Below, piece after piece: positions 44,801 to 56,800 of a DNA stretch of 64,000 nucleotides. Positions within the stretch are counted from its first letter, which is position 1. Every line of letters begins with the position of its first letter. The stretch covers positions 548,193-612,192 of the forward strand of contig JAEVLN010000016.1 in the NCBI GenBank assembly GCA_018350325.1, read 5' to 3'. The notes below the pieces were generated by a model. That model was not told the DNA's origin, searched no databases, and saw nothing but the letters and a program-made list of their open reading frames with translations. Both the position numbers and the translations under genes were made by a program. The DNA comes from Globodera rostochiensis. Taxonomy: Eukaryota > Nematoda > Chromadorea > Rhabditida > Heteroderidae.

Positions 44801-47800
44801 CTGTGTCTGATTTATTTCCACCCAAAATGCGCCCATTGCACTCGCATTGGCCCTCCGCGCTACAGACTGCCCCCGGGGAACAGTGCTCTTCCGATGAGCA
44901 GACTGAGGACGTTGACTGTCCCTTCGGGGGCTGTCTCCGAATCGTCCACTTTGTCCTCAATTTGTGCACACAATGCCCTTCGACCGCATGGGAATCTCTT
45001 TGAATGCAGGCACATCGTCCGTTCTTACACCAGGACTGTTTTGCGCAAAAGTGAGCACTCTACGACAGAGACCATTTTAGTCGACCGACCGATCGTGGGA
45101 TGCTTACGGAAATGCATTCCTCGCCGGGAAGTCTGATCCTGTCCTCGGGAACGCAAATGGACGAATACAGCTCGAAAAAGCCGTCTAAACAGACACATCG
45201 TCGAGTGGCAGACGCACAGTGAGCGTTGAGCACATTGGCACATTCCGAGTCAAAATGGCACGACTGAACAAATCTGCTGCTATTCATTTGCAATAATTCG
45301 CCAACCTCCCCAAGCAGAATCAATAATTTGGCCATCGGTGTTGCCGGAGGCAATTCATCAGTGCCTTTTATTGTTTGTCCGCTCTGGCTTCTCCGTCCCT
45401 CGCCTTTCATCGTCAGCTTTCTCAACTTCTTCTCCTTACGGCACTTTCCGCTCCGTACGTTCCAGCCCACTTGGCACACACACGCGCTCAGCCCGGGGGC
45501 ACAAATTGCCCCGCCGGCACAGAATTCGCCATCTGCGCAAGACTCTCCAGGCAGTGCCAAATGAACGCACAAACCAGCTGAACATATAATGCTCTCATCA
45601 GTGAACAATTTACGATTTCCAAGCTAACTAATCAAATTGCGATTCGCAGGACACTTGCAAATGCTCTCTTCGCCGCAAACGGACCCTTTGTCGCAAATGA
45701 TTGCAGGAGGACGGCATCGCTCACCCGGCTAAACGGAGAATGGCTTGATGTGGCTTAGAGGGCAAACCTTCGCCACGAGCACTTCAGGTCGACGCGGAAT
45801 GCACTTGTCCTGGAGAAAAATGAGTCCTGGACTGCACTGGCAGAAGGGACCTGCGGGGGGGGGGGTGTGAATGGACAAACGCAAAAGAGCACCCAATTTC
45901 TGCACAGAAAGCAATGCTGCTGAACGGACACAAGAGGCCCCATGGATGCAGGGTCTGTTGGAGAAGCAGGAGTCGAACGGCCGATGGAGTTTGTGGTGGA
46001 GAAGCTCTGGCGAGGTTGGGGTTGAAGGCTGAAGGATGGGACGGATGAGCATGGCAATCCAAGCGAACTTGCCATCATCGACTTCCCCGGCTCATTAGCG
46101 CACATTCCCCCTCTCTCAACGTGGACGCCCTCTGGACATTGGCACCAGCCTTTCAAGCATATCGAATTGCCCAAGCACTGGAGCTCTCGAGTGCCGCAAT
46201 ATTCGCCAGGCATCGCAACTCCGTGCCGTTGTGGCGGTTGTTTGCGATGGTTTGCACTGCGACCGCCCTGCCCCCCCGTTTCTTTGTTCTGCGCTTTGTT
46301 CTTCCCGGCTTTTCCTTTTGTTAGCTCCATCGTTTTTGTCCCTGACGTCCTCGCATTTGGATGGGCCGGAAAATGCTGCATGGGCGGGGGAGTGTGTGGA
46401 GTGAAATGGAACTGTTGTTGCTGTGCTTCCGGCGGAAATAAATTTTGGTCTGAAGGGGTAATGCCACTTCGGCGCTGGGAATGGCTAAAATGCTGCTGAT
46501 GTCCACTCTGTCCGTCGATGAATTGCTGTGACAATTTCTGTCCGACCAACTGAACGGCACCGTTAAGGCCGAATCGTCGTTCAAAGAATTGGGTCTGACG
46601 TGATGAGAATGGCGGTCGTAAAGAGGCAATTCCGCCACTGGGAAGAGCGTTGTTCGGTGTGTTCCACGCACTGTCCCCCGGCAGAGAGTCGTCCGCTGTC
46701 TCCTCACCCTCCTCAGCTGGGAGATTGCCTTCGCCGGATGTCGGTGGAAATACTGCTTGCAATCGTCCGCTGCTGGGAATTTGCCTCGCGAATTTCAGCC
46801 CAAAAGGACGCGCTTCTCCTTCAGCCTGTGCTTCTTCTGTGCGCTTTTTCTTCAACATAAGTGCCATCGTCGCAGGGTCAATATACACCTTGGAATCGTC
46901 CACAACAGGACGAGCGGGCGGAAGACAGAAACCGTCGACGTATTCAAAACCCACTTTGCATAAACAGAACCCGTTATCGCAGAAGGCGGACTTGTGGCAG
47001 TTGGAACTACTCAGACCTAAAATCTCGAGAATTTAGTTACACCAATTATTTTCATACATTCAGTTCCTGGTGGACGGCGAGCAGCAACGCAAGCGCCCTA
47101 TAAAATGAGGGAACGTAAAGCAATTGATCTGATCCAACAACAGGCCAACCTGGTTACTCTGCATGCCAACGGCACACTCACACACCCCAGTGAATTTCCC
47201 GCAGATTGAATTCCATCCGCAAGCCTGCGATTTGGAACAGTCCTCTCCCGCAGCAGCAACGGGTCGCGTTGGGCACCGATGTCGGCGGAACACATTCCGA
47301 CCGAATGATGAACGCATGCCATCGAATTCGGCCCGACAATGACAAACCTTAAGTCAAACGAAGTCCAATGGGCATATAAGATAGTTTACTCCATCGATGC
47401 AAAAGCCATTAGCTTTGCACTGTTCATCGAGAAAGCACTGCTCGCCCAAGTTGACCTTGGCAATTTGACAGATTCCGTCGTTGGGCTTAAAGCCGGGTCG
47501 GCAAATGCACAGACCGGCCAAGCAAATGGCACCGCCATGGCAAATATTTCCAGAGGCACAAAAATGGCCCGGTTGGCCTTGGAGGTGTGGAGGCGACTTC
47601 ATCGATGACAATTGGTGGAATAAAGAGATGGAAGAAGCCGGGTCGGGAATGGATTGTTGGAAATGTTGAGGTAAAGGAGTCAAGTCGGGACCAGGTTGAT
47701 TTGTATTTTGACGGGGTGAAGCCGGGTCAGGACGAACAGCAGCAGGTTGCAGGAGCTGTTGGTAGGTTGAGGCAAGCGAATCGGGCAAAAGAAAAGGCTG

Positions 47801-50800
47801 CAGAGTTTTTCGCTGCTGTTGACAGTTTGCTGAACTGAAGGGGAGGCTGACCTTCTTCCTCTCCCGTGCTCTCTTTCCTTCCGACTAACCTTTCCCCACT
47901 ACAAAAGTTTTGCATTTTTTGTTCCTTTCCAATTGCTTCATCGTTCCGTTTTTGCTGTTCAATGAGCTTGGTGAGCAATGGCCGCATATTCTGATCGAGC
48001 AGGTTTATGGACATTTGGTTGGCCGTCAGAATCTGCTGGAACTTCCCATCCTCCGCCGCAGCTGCTAGCGCAGCGGGGATGGCGTAAATAAACTTTGCTG
48101 GCTTTTTGCCTCGGCCATCGCTGCCCGACATAGCGCCTCCGGCGCCCAAAGGAATTTCGACGATTGACGTGGGACCGGCGACGACCTCCGCTTCCGACGG
48201 GTAGGCCAACACTCGCGTTGTCACCGATGCCGGTTGCGATATTTTGACGCATCGCCGCAATTCCGTGTCTATCTTTTGGCCCCTAAGGGGATGGATGGTC
48301 TGTGTTTCGCTAGTGCACTTCCGCTCACTTTGCACATTGGCACTTGCCCTTCAGACACTTGGACTTTCCCAGACAGTGCTGTCCCGGCACGCATCTTTTC
48401 CCTGGCGCCACTCTCTCCAGCACGTTCACATTGGCACATTCGTTGCCGATGATCACCAAGCCATACAGACATACACAAATGCCGTAGAAGCAGTGCGACT
48501 CCCCCACACAGTCCAACCCTTTCTGAGTGTCGCATCTCCCCCCGGGCAACACCTGCTGATCAGTTTTAACAGAGAATGAATCATACGTAGATCACACATC
48601 ATGGATGGTCTTCCGGCACATTCCGTTCACAATGGTCTCACGTCTCTGACATCGGCACACAGCCCGTAGGCATTCCGTTCGATAAGGGCACTCCAACGAT
48701 AAGCTGTAAACATCGGCTGATTATGTGTGTTTGAAGTGTTCGAAGTTTGTTTCGCGTGAGCATTCCAGGGCCAAATTATCATTCTCTTAACGAAAACAAA
48801 ATGTTTGATCATACCGACACATTGCTCCGGGTGAAACAGTTTTGGATGGGATGGGATCCTGCAGATTTGGGTCGAAATCTGATCCTGTCGACGGACTGTC
48901 CATGATGGCCGTTTCGGGCGAGAAAAAAGGAGTATGGGCGTGAATTTTCCCGACGCTGATTGGCAGGGCGCGAGGCGGAAGGCATTCGTTGCGGAACAAA
49001 GTGTGGCCTTGAGGAGGGGAGGGGGACGTAATAAATCCGATGGGCGGCGGAGGCCAAAAGATTATCCCGCAGTGGGACCCGCCGAACCCCCACATTCCTC
49101 CGTGGGCCGCGCTAAAACCATTGAGCACGCAAAAACGCACCCTCGGGGCAAGTGCAAAGGCCGTTCTGACATTTAGCCCCCCCGGCGCATTCCATTCCGT
49201 CTTCTACACAGAGTTGGCCAGGCTCCGCCTTGACCATTTCCCCCAACACCAACACGCAATTCTTCGCTCCTCCACTCAACATCTGAACACGTTCCCCCGG
49301 TGCGCAAATACAGATGGACTTTTCACTGCAGAATGACCCACCCGTGCACAATTCATCACCGGCACAACTAAATTGGAGTAATAATTGTTACGAGCCAAAA
49401 GAATATCCGTCAAAATTGCTTTGTTATTTTCATAAAATATTCGTTTTTTGTCCTACAAAACATTAAATCGAATTGTACATCACTAATTGACCTTTCGCCA
49501 GGTTTCGACTTTTCTCTCCGCCGTTCTTTGTCCGCTTTCCTTGCCTTCGACGGGTCAAAATCGTCCCGCAGTTCCTTTTCCTCTTTTGAGGGTTTACATC
49601 GGCTCCCATTGACAATTTTATGGCTCGATGGGCACAAACAAATCTGTCGTTCCGAAACATTTGACGATTGGACCTTTCCGTTCACCTCCCCCGGCCCGCA
49701 CGCGCTTTCCCCAATGCAATTTTCTCCGTTGCGGCAACTCTGCCCCGGATATGCCACTGCTAGAATGCATTTACGCCGTTGCCTCTCCCCCAGTGGCTTC
49801 AGTTTCATGCCAACTCGACATTGGCACGTGCCGAATCGACATTCGGACTGTTCCGAACATATTTGCCCGGCGGTGCAGCGGCCACCAGGACTTTGACGGC
49901 AGCGCATTTTCTCGACATTAACAAACGAACCGTCGGTGCAAATGCAACTCGAATTACGACAAATGGAACCGCCCATACATCGGTCACGGCCTTCAATGCA
50001 TTCGGAACCGATGGGGCGGAAGGTCGGCACGTATTTGCAGGAAGTTTGCTTAAGGAGAATAAAAACTTGTAAGCCCAAAATTTGATGCACTACCGAAGGA
50101 CATCGACAGTGTCCGTCTACACACTCCGCACCCTGCAAGCAAAAATCCCCCGGAGAGCATGGCTCCCCTTCGAGGCGATGGTTGTGGGGTAAGCCGCCCT
50201 GCTTCATGTCCTCAGTGTTCGTCCACATTGGCGCATTTTTCGATTCTCTTCGCTTCCGCCCTCCATCTTCCATTTTCATTAACGCATCGTTTTGCAGTAA
50301 TAATTTACCCCTCCGTCGTACTCCGTCTAACGCGGCACTTTTCAGCAAAGCCAAGGTACTGAATATCTGTTCCATTCCGCTCATCTTCTCCGTCTGGCCA
50401 ATTCGGGGCGGCTCTTCCGCTCTCTTCTCCGTCTGGCCAATTCGGGGCGGCTCTTCCGCTCTCTTCTCCGTCTGGCCAATTCGGGGCGGCTCTTCCGCTC
50501 TCTTCTCCGTCTGGCCAATTCGGGGCGGCTCTTCCGCTCTCTTCTCCGTCTGGCCAATTCGGGGCGGCTCTTCCGCTCTCTTCTCCGTCTGGCCAATTCG
50601 GGGCGGCTCTTCCGCTCTCTTCTCCGTCTGGCCAATTTGGGGCGGCTCTTCCGCTCTCTTCTCCGTCTGGCCAATTTGGGGCGGCTCTTCCGCTCTCTTC
50701 TCCGTCTGGCCAATTCGGGGCGGCTCTTCCGCTCTCTTCTCCGTCTGGCCAATTTGGGGCGGCTCTTCCGCTCTCTTCTCCGTCTGGCCAATTCGGATTG

Positions 50801-53800
50801 GCACCCCCGACTCTTTCGTTTTCATTGCCCCCCCGGGGTTTGTTCGATTCCCAAAATCTGTCACTTTCTCGGACACTCTCTTCTCCTCCTTCTTCCCCTC
50901 CTTATCTTCTCTTTCATTGCTCAACACGTCCTTTCTTGCCTTATTACAGTTTTCGCCCAACTTGCTTAGCTCAACTCTTCCACACCTTTCGCACTTTCTC
51001 TTTGGTGTGCAGCTAAATCCCTCTCGGCATTGTTCATCCCGGGAACATTCGTCGCCATTGGCATCTTCCCTTCCGGTCCCAATTTCCTCCGCCTTTTCAA
51101 TCAACGAGACCATGCCCTCTCGCTGATGAATGCACTGTTTCTGGAAAAGATGCGTTGGGGGATTGCACACGCACCGCCCCTCAAAGCAATATGAATCGGC
51201 GGAGCACACCGGCATCAGACGGGTGATGTTGCACGCCTCACCGGGCCAAGCAATTGCTGTGAGTGAATGCAGCACATAATTGGGGTGAAATGTTAATTAG
51301 GAGAACAGCAAAATTGGGTGGGGGGGGGATTTATGAGATCACGGCAAAATTGGGACGTTGGGGGGTGATTAGGAGGTGACGGCAAAATGGTGGGACGTTG
51401 GGGGTGATTAGGAGGTCACGGCAAAATGGGACGTTCGGGGGGTGATTAGGAGGTCACGGCAAAATGGGACGTTCGGGGAGGGGATTAGGAGGTCACGGCA
51501 AAATGGGACGTTCGGGGGGGGGGATTAGGATGTCACGGCAAAATGGGACGGGCAAAATGGGACGTTGGGGGGGGGTGATTAGGATGTCACGGCAAAATGG
51601 GACGTTGGGGGGGGTGATTAGGAGGTCACGGCAAAATGGGACGTTGGGGGGTGATTAGGAGGTGACGGCAAAATGGGACGTTGGGGGGTGATTAGGAGGT
51701 GACGGCAAAATGGGACGTTGGGGGGGGGTGATTAGGAGGTGACGGCAAAATGGGACGTTGGGGGGGGTGATTAGGATGTCACGGCAAAATGGGACGTTGG
51801 GGGGGGGGTGATTAGGAGGTGACGGCAAAATGGGACGTTGGGGGGGGGGTGATTAGGAGGTGACGGCAAAGTGGGACGTTGGGGGGGGTGATTAGGAGGT
51901 GACGGCAAGTGGGAGGAGGGGTTGGGCTAACCGGGGATGCAAGTCCGGTCGATGGCCGTTGAGCCGGGGGGGCACACACATTGGCGGCCGATGCAGCGGG
52001 TGCCCGCGTAACCGGCACTGCACTGAACTCAAATGGACGAATTTCACGCGTTTGCCAAAATGCGATGGACCTGCAAATCCGTCTCACATCCGCGTTGTCC
52101 CGGATAGATCACTTCGGGGGATGGAATTGATTCTTTGTCTACTCTCCAAAGAGAGTACCTTTCTCGCACCGGTCGTTCACATTCACGTGGGTGGAGATAC
52201 ATTGGCACGTGGGGGGTCGACTGTTTCCGTTACAGTACGCTCCGCTCTAAAATTGGAACTATCGTAGAACAACCCAATGTTCGTCCGGTACCAAACATTC
52301 AGCGTTTAGAGAACACTTTTTGCCGACTGTTGACTCTCCCGACTTTCTGTTGGCCTTCAGTAATGCCGAAGTTGTCACTTCAGCAGAGGAAATGGACACC
52401 TGCAGTTTTTTGTAATGAGCTGTCATTTCCCAAAGGCATTGCGTTTTCTCCGAAAATGAAAATTTCCCCACCCTCTCGCATTTATTGCTTTTAATTGATG
52501 ACATTATTTGTCAAAAAACGATTTTTTGGTTTTGTTTAAGAAATAGTGAGTCAAAATTTCTGAAAATAATAATCAGAAAGTCTCTCTCATTTTGAGCTTT
52601 CCCAAAATTTCACATTTTTCTATTAATCAATCGCGTAAATGAGTGATTTATGAAATTAAAAGCAACAATTTATACGCAGTCCAGTCGCCCTTAAGACTTT
52701 CGACAGTGCTGGACAATTCGACAGCGGATTTTCCGGCAGTACAAAAATTTTATGAAATATTCAATAAGTCAATATTCGAAAGATAGTTTTATCAATATAA
52801 ATTTAATACAAATTTGATTAGATGATCTTCTGCTTACATGCCTCTGATTATCTCACTGAATTTCTGATACCCATTTCTATTTCTCAAATTATTTTTTAGT
52901 AAAAAACACTTTCGTATGTGCCCAAATTTGCGGTTTCAAATTCTGTGCCATGATTGTAGCTCTGATTAGTGTGGCATAACTTTTCGTTCAAAATCTGACC
53001 AAAAAGACGACATTACATACAGAGGCGTACGGACCGAATGTCGACCAAGCCAAAATCGGTCCGAATGTCGACCAGTTATAAAAAATTCAAACTTTGTGTT
53101 TGCTTTAATTAGGTGTTTAGTTTTTTAAAGTTGAATAATTTGGTTAAATTGCACTCAACATTTCAATAAATTATCAAAAAACACAATGTTAACCCATTTT
53201 GGCCAACTTTTATTGGCTCATAACTTTCTTCATAGTGGTTTTCGGCACAAAACTTTTTGCGGATTTTTACTCAGAGATTTCAAAAAAAATCTAATTTGGC
53301 TTCAGAAACGTGCAAAAAGCAAGATTCTATTTTAAAAAATTTTGAGATTTCGGAAAAATGTTCGAATTCGGGTCCGGGGTTAGGAATTGGTTGAAAAGAA
53401 GGTTAGCCTCAGATTCTACGCCCCTGAAAACCCCAAAAACTTTATTGTAGTCTGTATTAAAACCAATTTACAATGGGTCGGTATTCAGACCGATTTTGGC
53501 TTGGTCGACATTCGGACCGGTCGGTATTCGGTTCGGTAGCCCATACAGACATATTTATCATTGGTTACCCCATATTTGCGGCCTTAGCCAAAATAGGACA
53601 TTTGCGGCCTCAGCCAAAATAGGACATTTGCGGCCTCAGCCAAAATAGGACATTTGCGGCCTCAGCCAAAATAGGACATTTGCGGCCTCAGCCAAAATAG
53701 GACATTTGCGGCCTCAGCCAAAATAGGACATTTGCGGCCTCAGCCAAAATAGGACATTTGCGGCCTCAGCCAAAATAGGACATTTGCGGCCTCAGCCAAA

Positions 53801-56800
53801 ATAGGACATTTGCGGCCTCAGCCAAAATAGGACATTTGCGGCCTCAGCCAAAATAGGACATTTGCGGCCTCAGCCAAAATAGGACATTTGCGGCCTCAGC
53901 CAAAATAGGACATTTGCGGCCTCAGCCAAAATAGGACATTTGCGGCCTCAGCCAAATAGGACATTTGCGGCCTCAGCCAAAATAGGACATTTGCGGCCTC
54001 AGCCAAAATAGGACATTTGCGGCCTCAGCCAAAATAGGACATTTGCGGCCTCAGCCAAAATAGGACATTTGCGGCCTCAGCCAAAATAGGACATTTGCGG
54101 CCTCAGCCAAAATAGGACATTTGCGGCCTCAGCCAAAATAGGACATTTGCGGCCCGACATTTCGCCAAAATTAAAAAAGTCCATAATTGTTTTCTCTTTA
54201 TGTCAGGTAGGGGTCGACTGAGTCTGGGCCAACTGAGTCTGGTTAGAAGGCGCCATGTCATTTGGGCACAAGTCATTTGGGCACGAGTCATTTGGCCACC
54301 GAGTCTTTAGGGCACCGAGTCATTTGTTCTAGGGGTATTCAGGTAGTGTAGACTTCCGTTTCGACCAAATGCGAACCCTGAACCCGAAAGTTCTAAACTT
54401 TGCAAATTTATTCGAATTCGGGCTCGGGTTCGCATTTGGTCGAAACGGAAGTCAGATTCGGATTCTACACCACCTGAATACCCCTAGAAATACTTTTTTA
54501 TTGACTTTGAAACATAACATTATTTTTTCAAAACAGGGAGCCCACAAACCACAGTATTACCCTATTTCGTAATGTATTATTTAAAAAAAATCCAGAATTA
54601 GTGCCCAAATGACTCGGTGCCCTAAAGACTCGGTGCCCAAATGACTCGTGCCCAAATGACCGGCTCCGGGTTAGAAGGGGAAAAGTTTTTGATCAGTTGG
54701 CCCAGACTCAGTTGGCACCAGACTCAGTTGGGACTCAGTTGGCCTAGACTCAGTTGGGACTCAGTTGGCCCAGACTCAGTTGGCCCAGACTCAGTTGGGC
54801 GGTTCCCCTTTATGTCTCAGCAAAGCACTTCGTTTTGATAGTATTATTATCGTATCACAAAATCAAGCTTTAACAAAATTTCTTGCGTTTTTCACTTAGA
54901 CCTCTTGTCGGATCAAGCTTGTAAGACCTAATTCTGTTTATCTAGTATTCCTCTTCCAATTTTAGTGCAGTGATAAATCTTTTAAATTATCTGAAATACC
55001 TAAATGCCATTATTAGTCCTATTTAGGTTTAAAATAGTTTAGTCATGCATATTCCAATCATAGTGTGAAGCAAGAGTGAAATAATATGTTTAATTAATGT
55101 TTTTGAATTTTGGCGAAATGGTTGGCCGCAAATGTCTTATTTTGGCTGAGGCCGCAAATGTCTGGACACGTTATCATTAGATATTGATAAGGATAATTTA
55201 TTTTATAGACCATCTCAAGAACTTTGCCATCTCACTTACTCAAGAACATATATTGGAATTGGAATAATATAGGTAAAACTATCTTTTGAATATTGGCTTA
55301 CCGTAAACACTCTTGTAATCCCCCATGGGGGATTATTAGAGGTTGGGGGATTATTTTTCAACCTACTCAGAGAGTGGGGGGAAACCCTATTAAAGTAGTT
55401 TTCGCTTTTGGCTCTGGTGCATATGATACACATTTTCCTTATGCTTTACTCCATGGCCCCACTGACCATGACGGGTACTGCTCCTGCTGCTTCTGTTGTT
55501 GTTGTCGTCGTCGTCGTGATTTCTGCTTCTCCAAGCTTCGCCTCCCCCTCCTTCTCAACACAAAGTCCGTTCTTCAGCTCATTGCCCTCACTGCACACAC
55601 AAACGCCCATTTTCTGATGGCACACCGTCCCCTTCACACATTCTTGCCCGCCATTGCACGGCTCGCCAGGTCCTTTTTCAATGTTTAACGACAATAACTC
55701 CCCCCTCCCCCCCCCCTTTCCCTTCCCTTCCTATCCCTTCCCCCCCCCCTCCCCTTCCCCCCCCCTCCCCTCCTCCCCCCCCTCCTCCCCCCCCCCTCAC
55801 CTTCTCCCCCCCCCTTTCCCCCTCCCCCCCTCACCTTCTCCCCCCTCCCCCCCCCTTTCCCTTCCCTTCCTATCCCTTCCCCCCCCTCCCCCCCCCCTCC
55901 CCTTCCCCCCCCCCTCCCCTCCTCCCCCCCTCCTCCCCCCCTCCTCCCCCCCCCTCACCTTCTCCCCCCCCCTTTCCCCCTCCCCCCCTCACCTTCCCCC
56001 CCCCCCCCCTCCCCTCCTCCCCCCCTCCTCCCCCCCCCCTCACCTTCTCCCCCCCCCTTTCCCCCTCCCCCCCCTCACCTTCTCCCCCCTCCCCCCCCCT
56101 TTCCCTTCCCTTCCTATCCCTTCCCCCCCCTCCCCTTCCCCCCCCCCTCCTCCCCCCCTCCTCCCCCCCCTCACCTTCTCCCCCCCCTTTCCCCCTCCCC
56201 CCCTCACCTTCTCCCCCCTCCCCCCCCTTTCCCTTCCCTTCCTATCCCTTCCCCCCCCCCTCCCCTTCCCCCCCCCCTCCCCTCCTCCCCCCCTCCTCCC
56301 CCCCCTCACCTTCTCCCCCCCCCCTTTCCCCCTCCCCCCCTCACCTTCTCCCCCCTCCCCCCCCCTTTCCCTTCCCTTCCTATCCCTTCCCCCCCCCCCC
56401 CTCCCCTCCTCCCCCCTCTCCCCTCCTCCCCCTCTCCCCTCCTCCCCTTCCGTTTAACGACAGTAACTCCCCCCTCCCCCCCTTTCCCTTCCCTTCCTAT
56501 CCCTTCCCCCCCCCTCCCCTCCCCTTCCCCCCCCTCCCCTCCTCCCCCCCTCCTCCCCCCCCCCTCACCTTCTCCCCCCCCCCTTTCCCCCTCCCCCCCT
56601 CACCTTCCCCCCCCCCTCCCCTCCTCCCCCCCTCCTCCCCCCCCCCCTCACCTTCTCCCCCCCCCTTTCCCCCCTCCCCCCCCTCACCTTCTCCCCCCTC
56701 CCCCCCCCCTTTCCCTTCCCTTCCTATCCCTTCCCCCCCCTCCCCTCCCCCCCCCCTCCCCTCACCTCCCCTCCCTTCCCATCCCCTCCCCCCCCTCCCC

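Larger units (their letters stand above)
52400..55466 (-). other. 3-kb EB-gene intron packed with repeats
   Basis: Runs from the ATG|GTCAGT donor (55466) to the likely CTGCAG acceptor (52400). It holds a foldback (about 53020-53545), a 26-bp satellite (53575-54165), another foldback (54208-54810) and an isolated inverted satellite unit (55126-55163). 54.8-55.4 kb is AT-rich with nothing recognised. Confidence 0.65.

Noticed and set aside
50182..51126. 314-codon plus-strand frame with a 13-residue repeat
   Set aside because: Mirror image of the EB gene's coding repeat; the minus strand has the Cys-rich modules.
53575..54165. CRISPR array
   Set aside because: Units are contiguous with no unique spacers, the genome is eukaryotic, and no cas genes exist.
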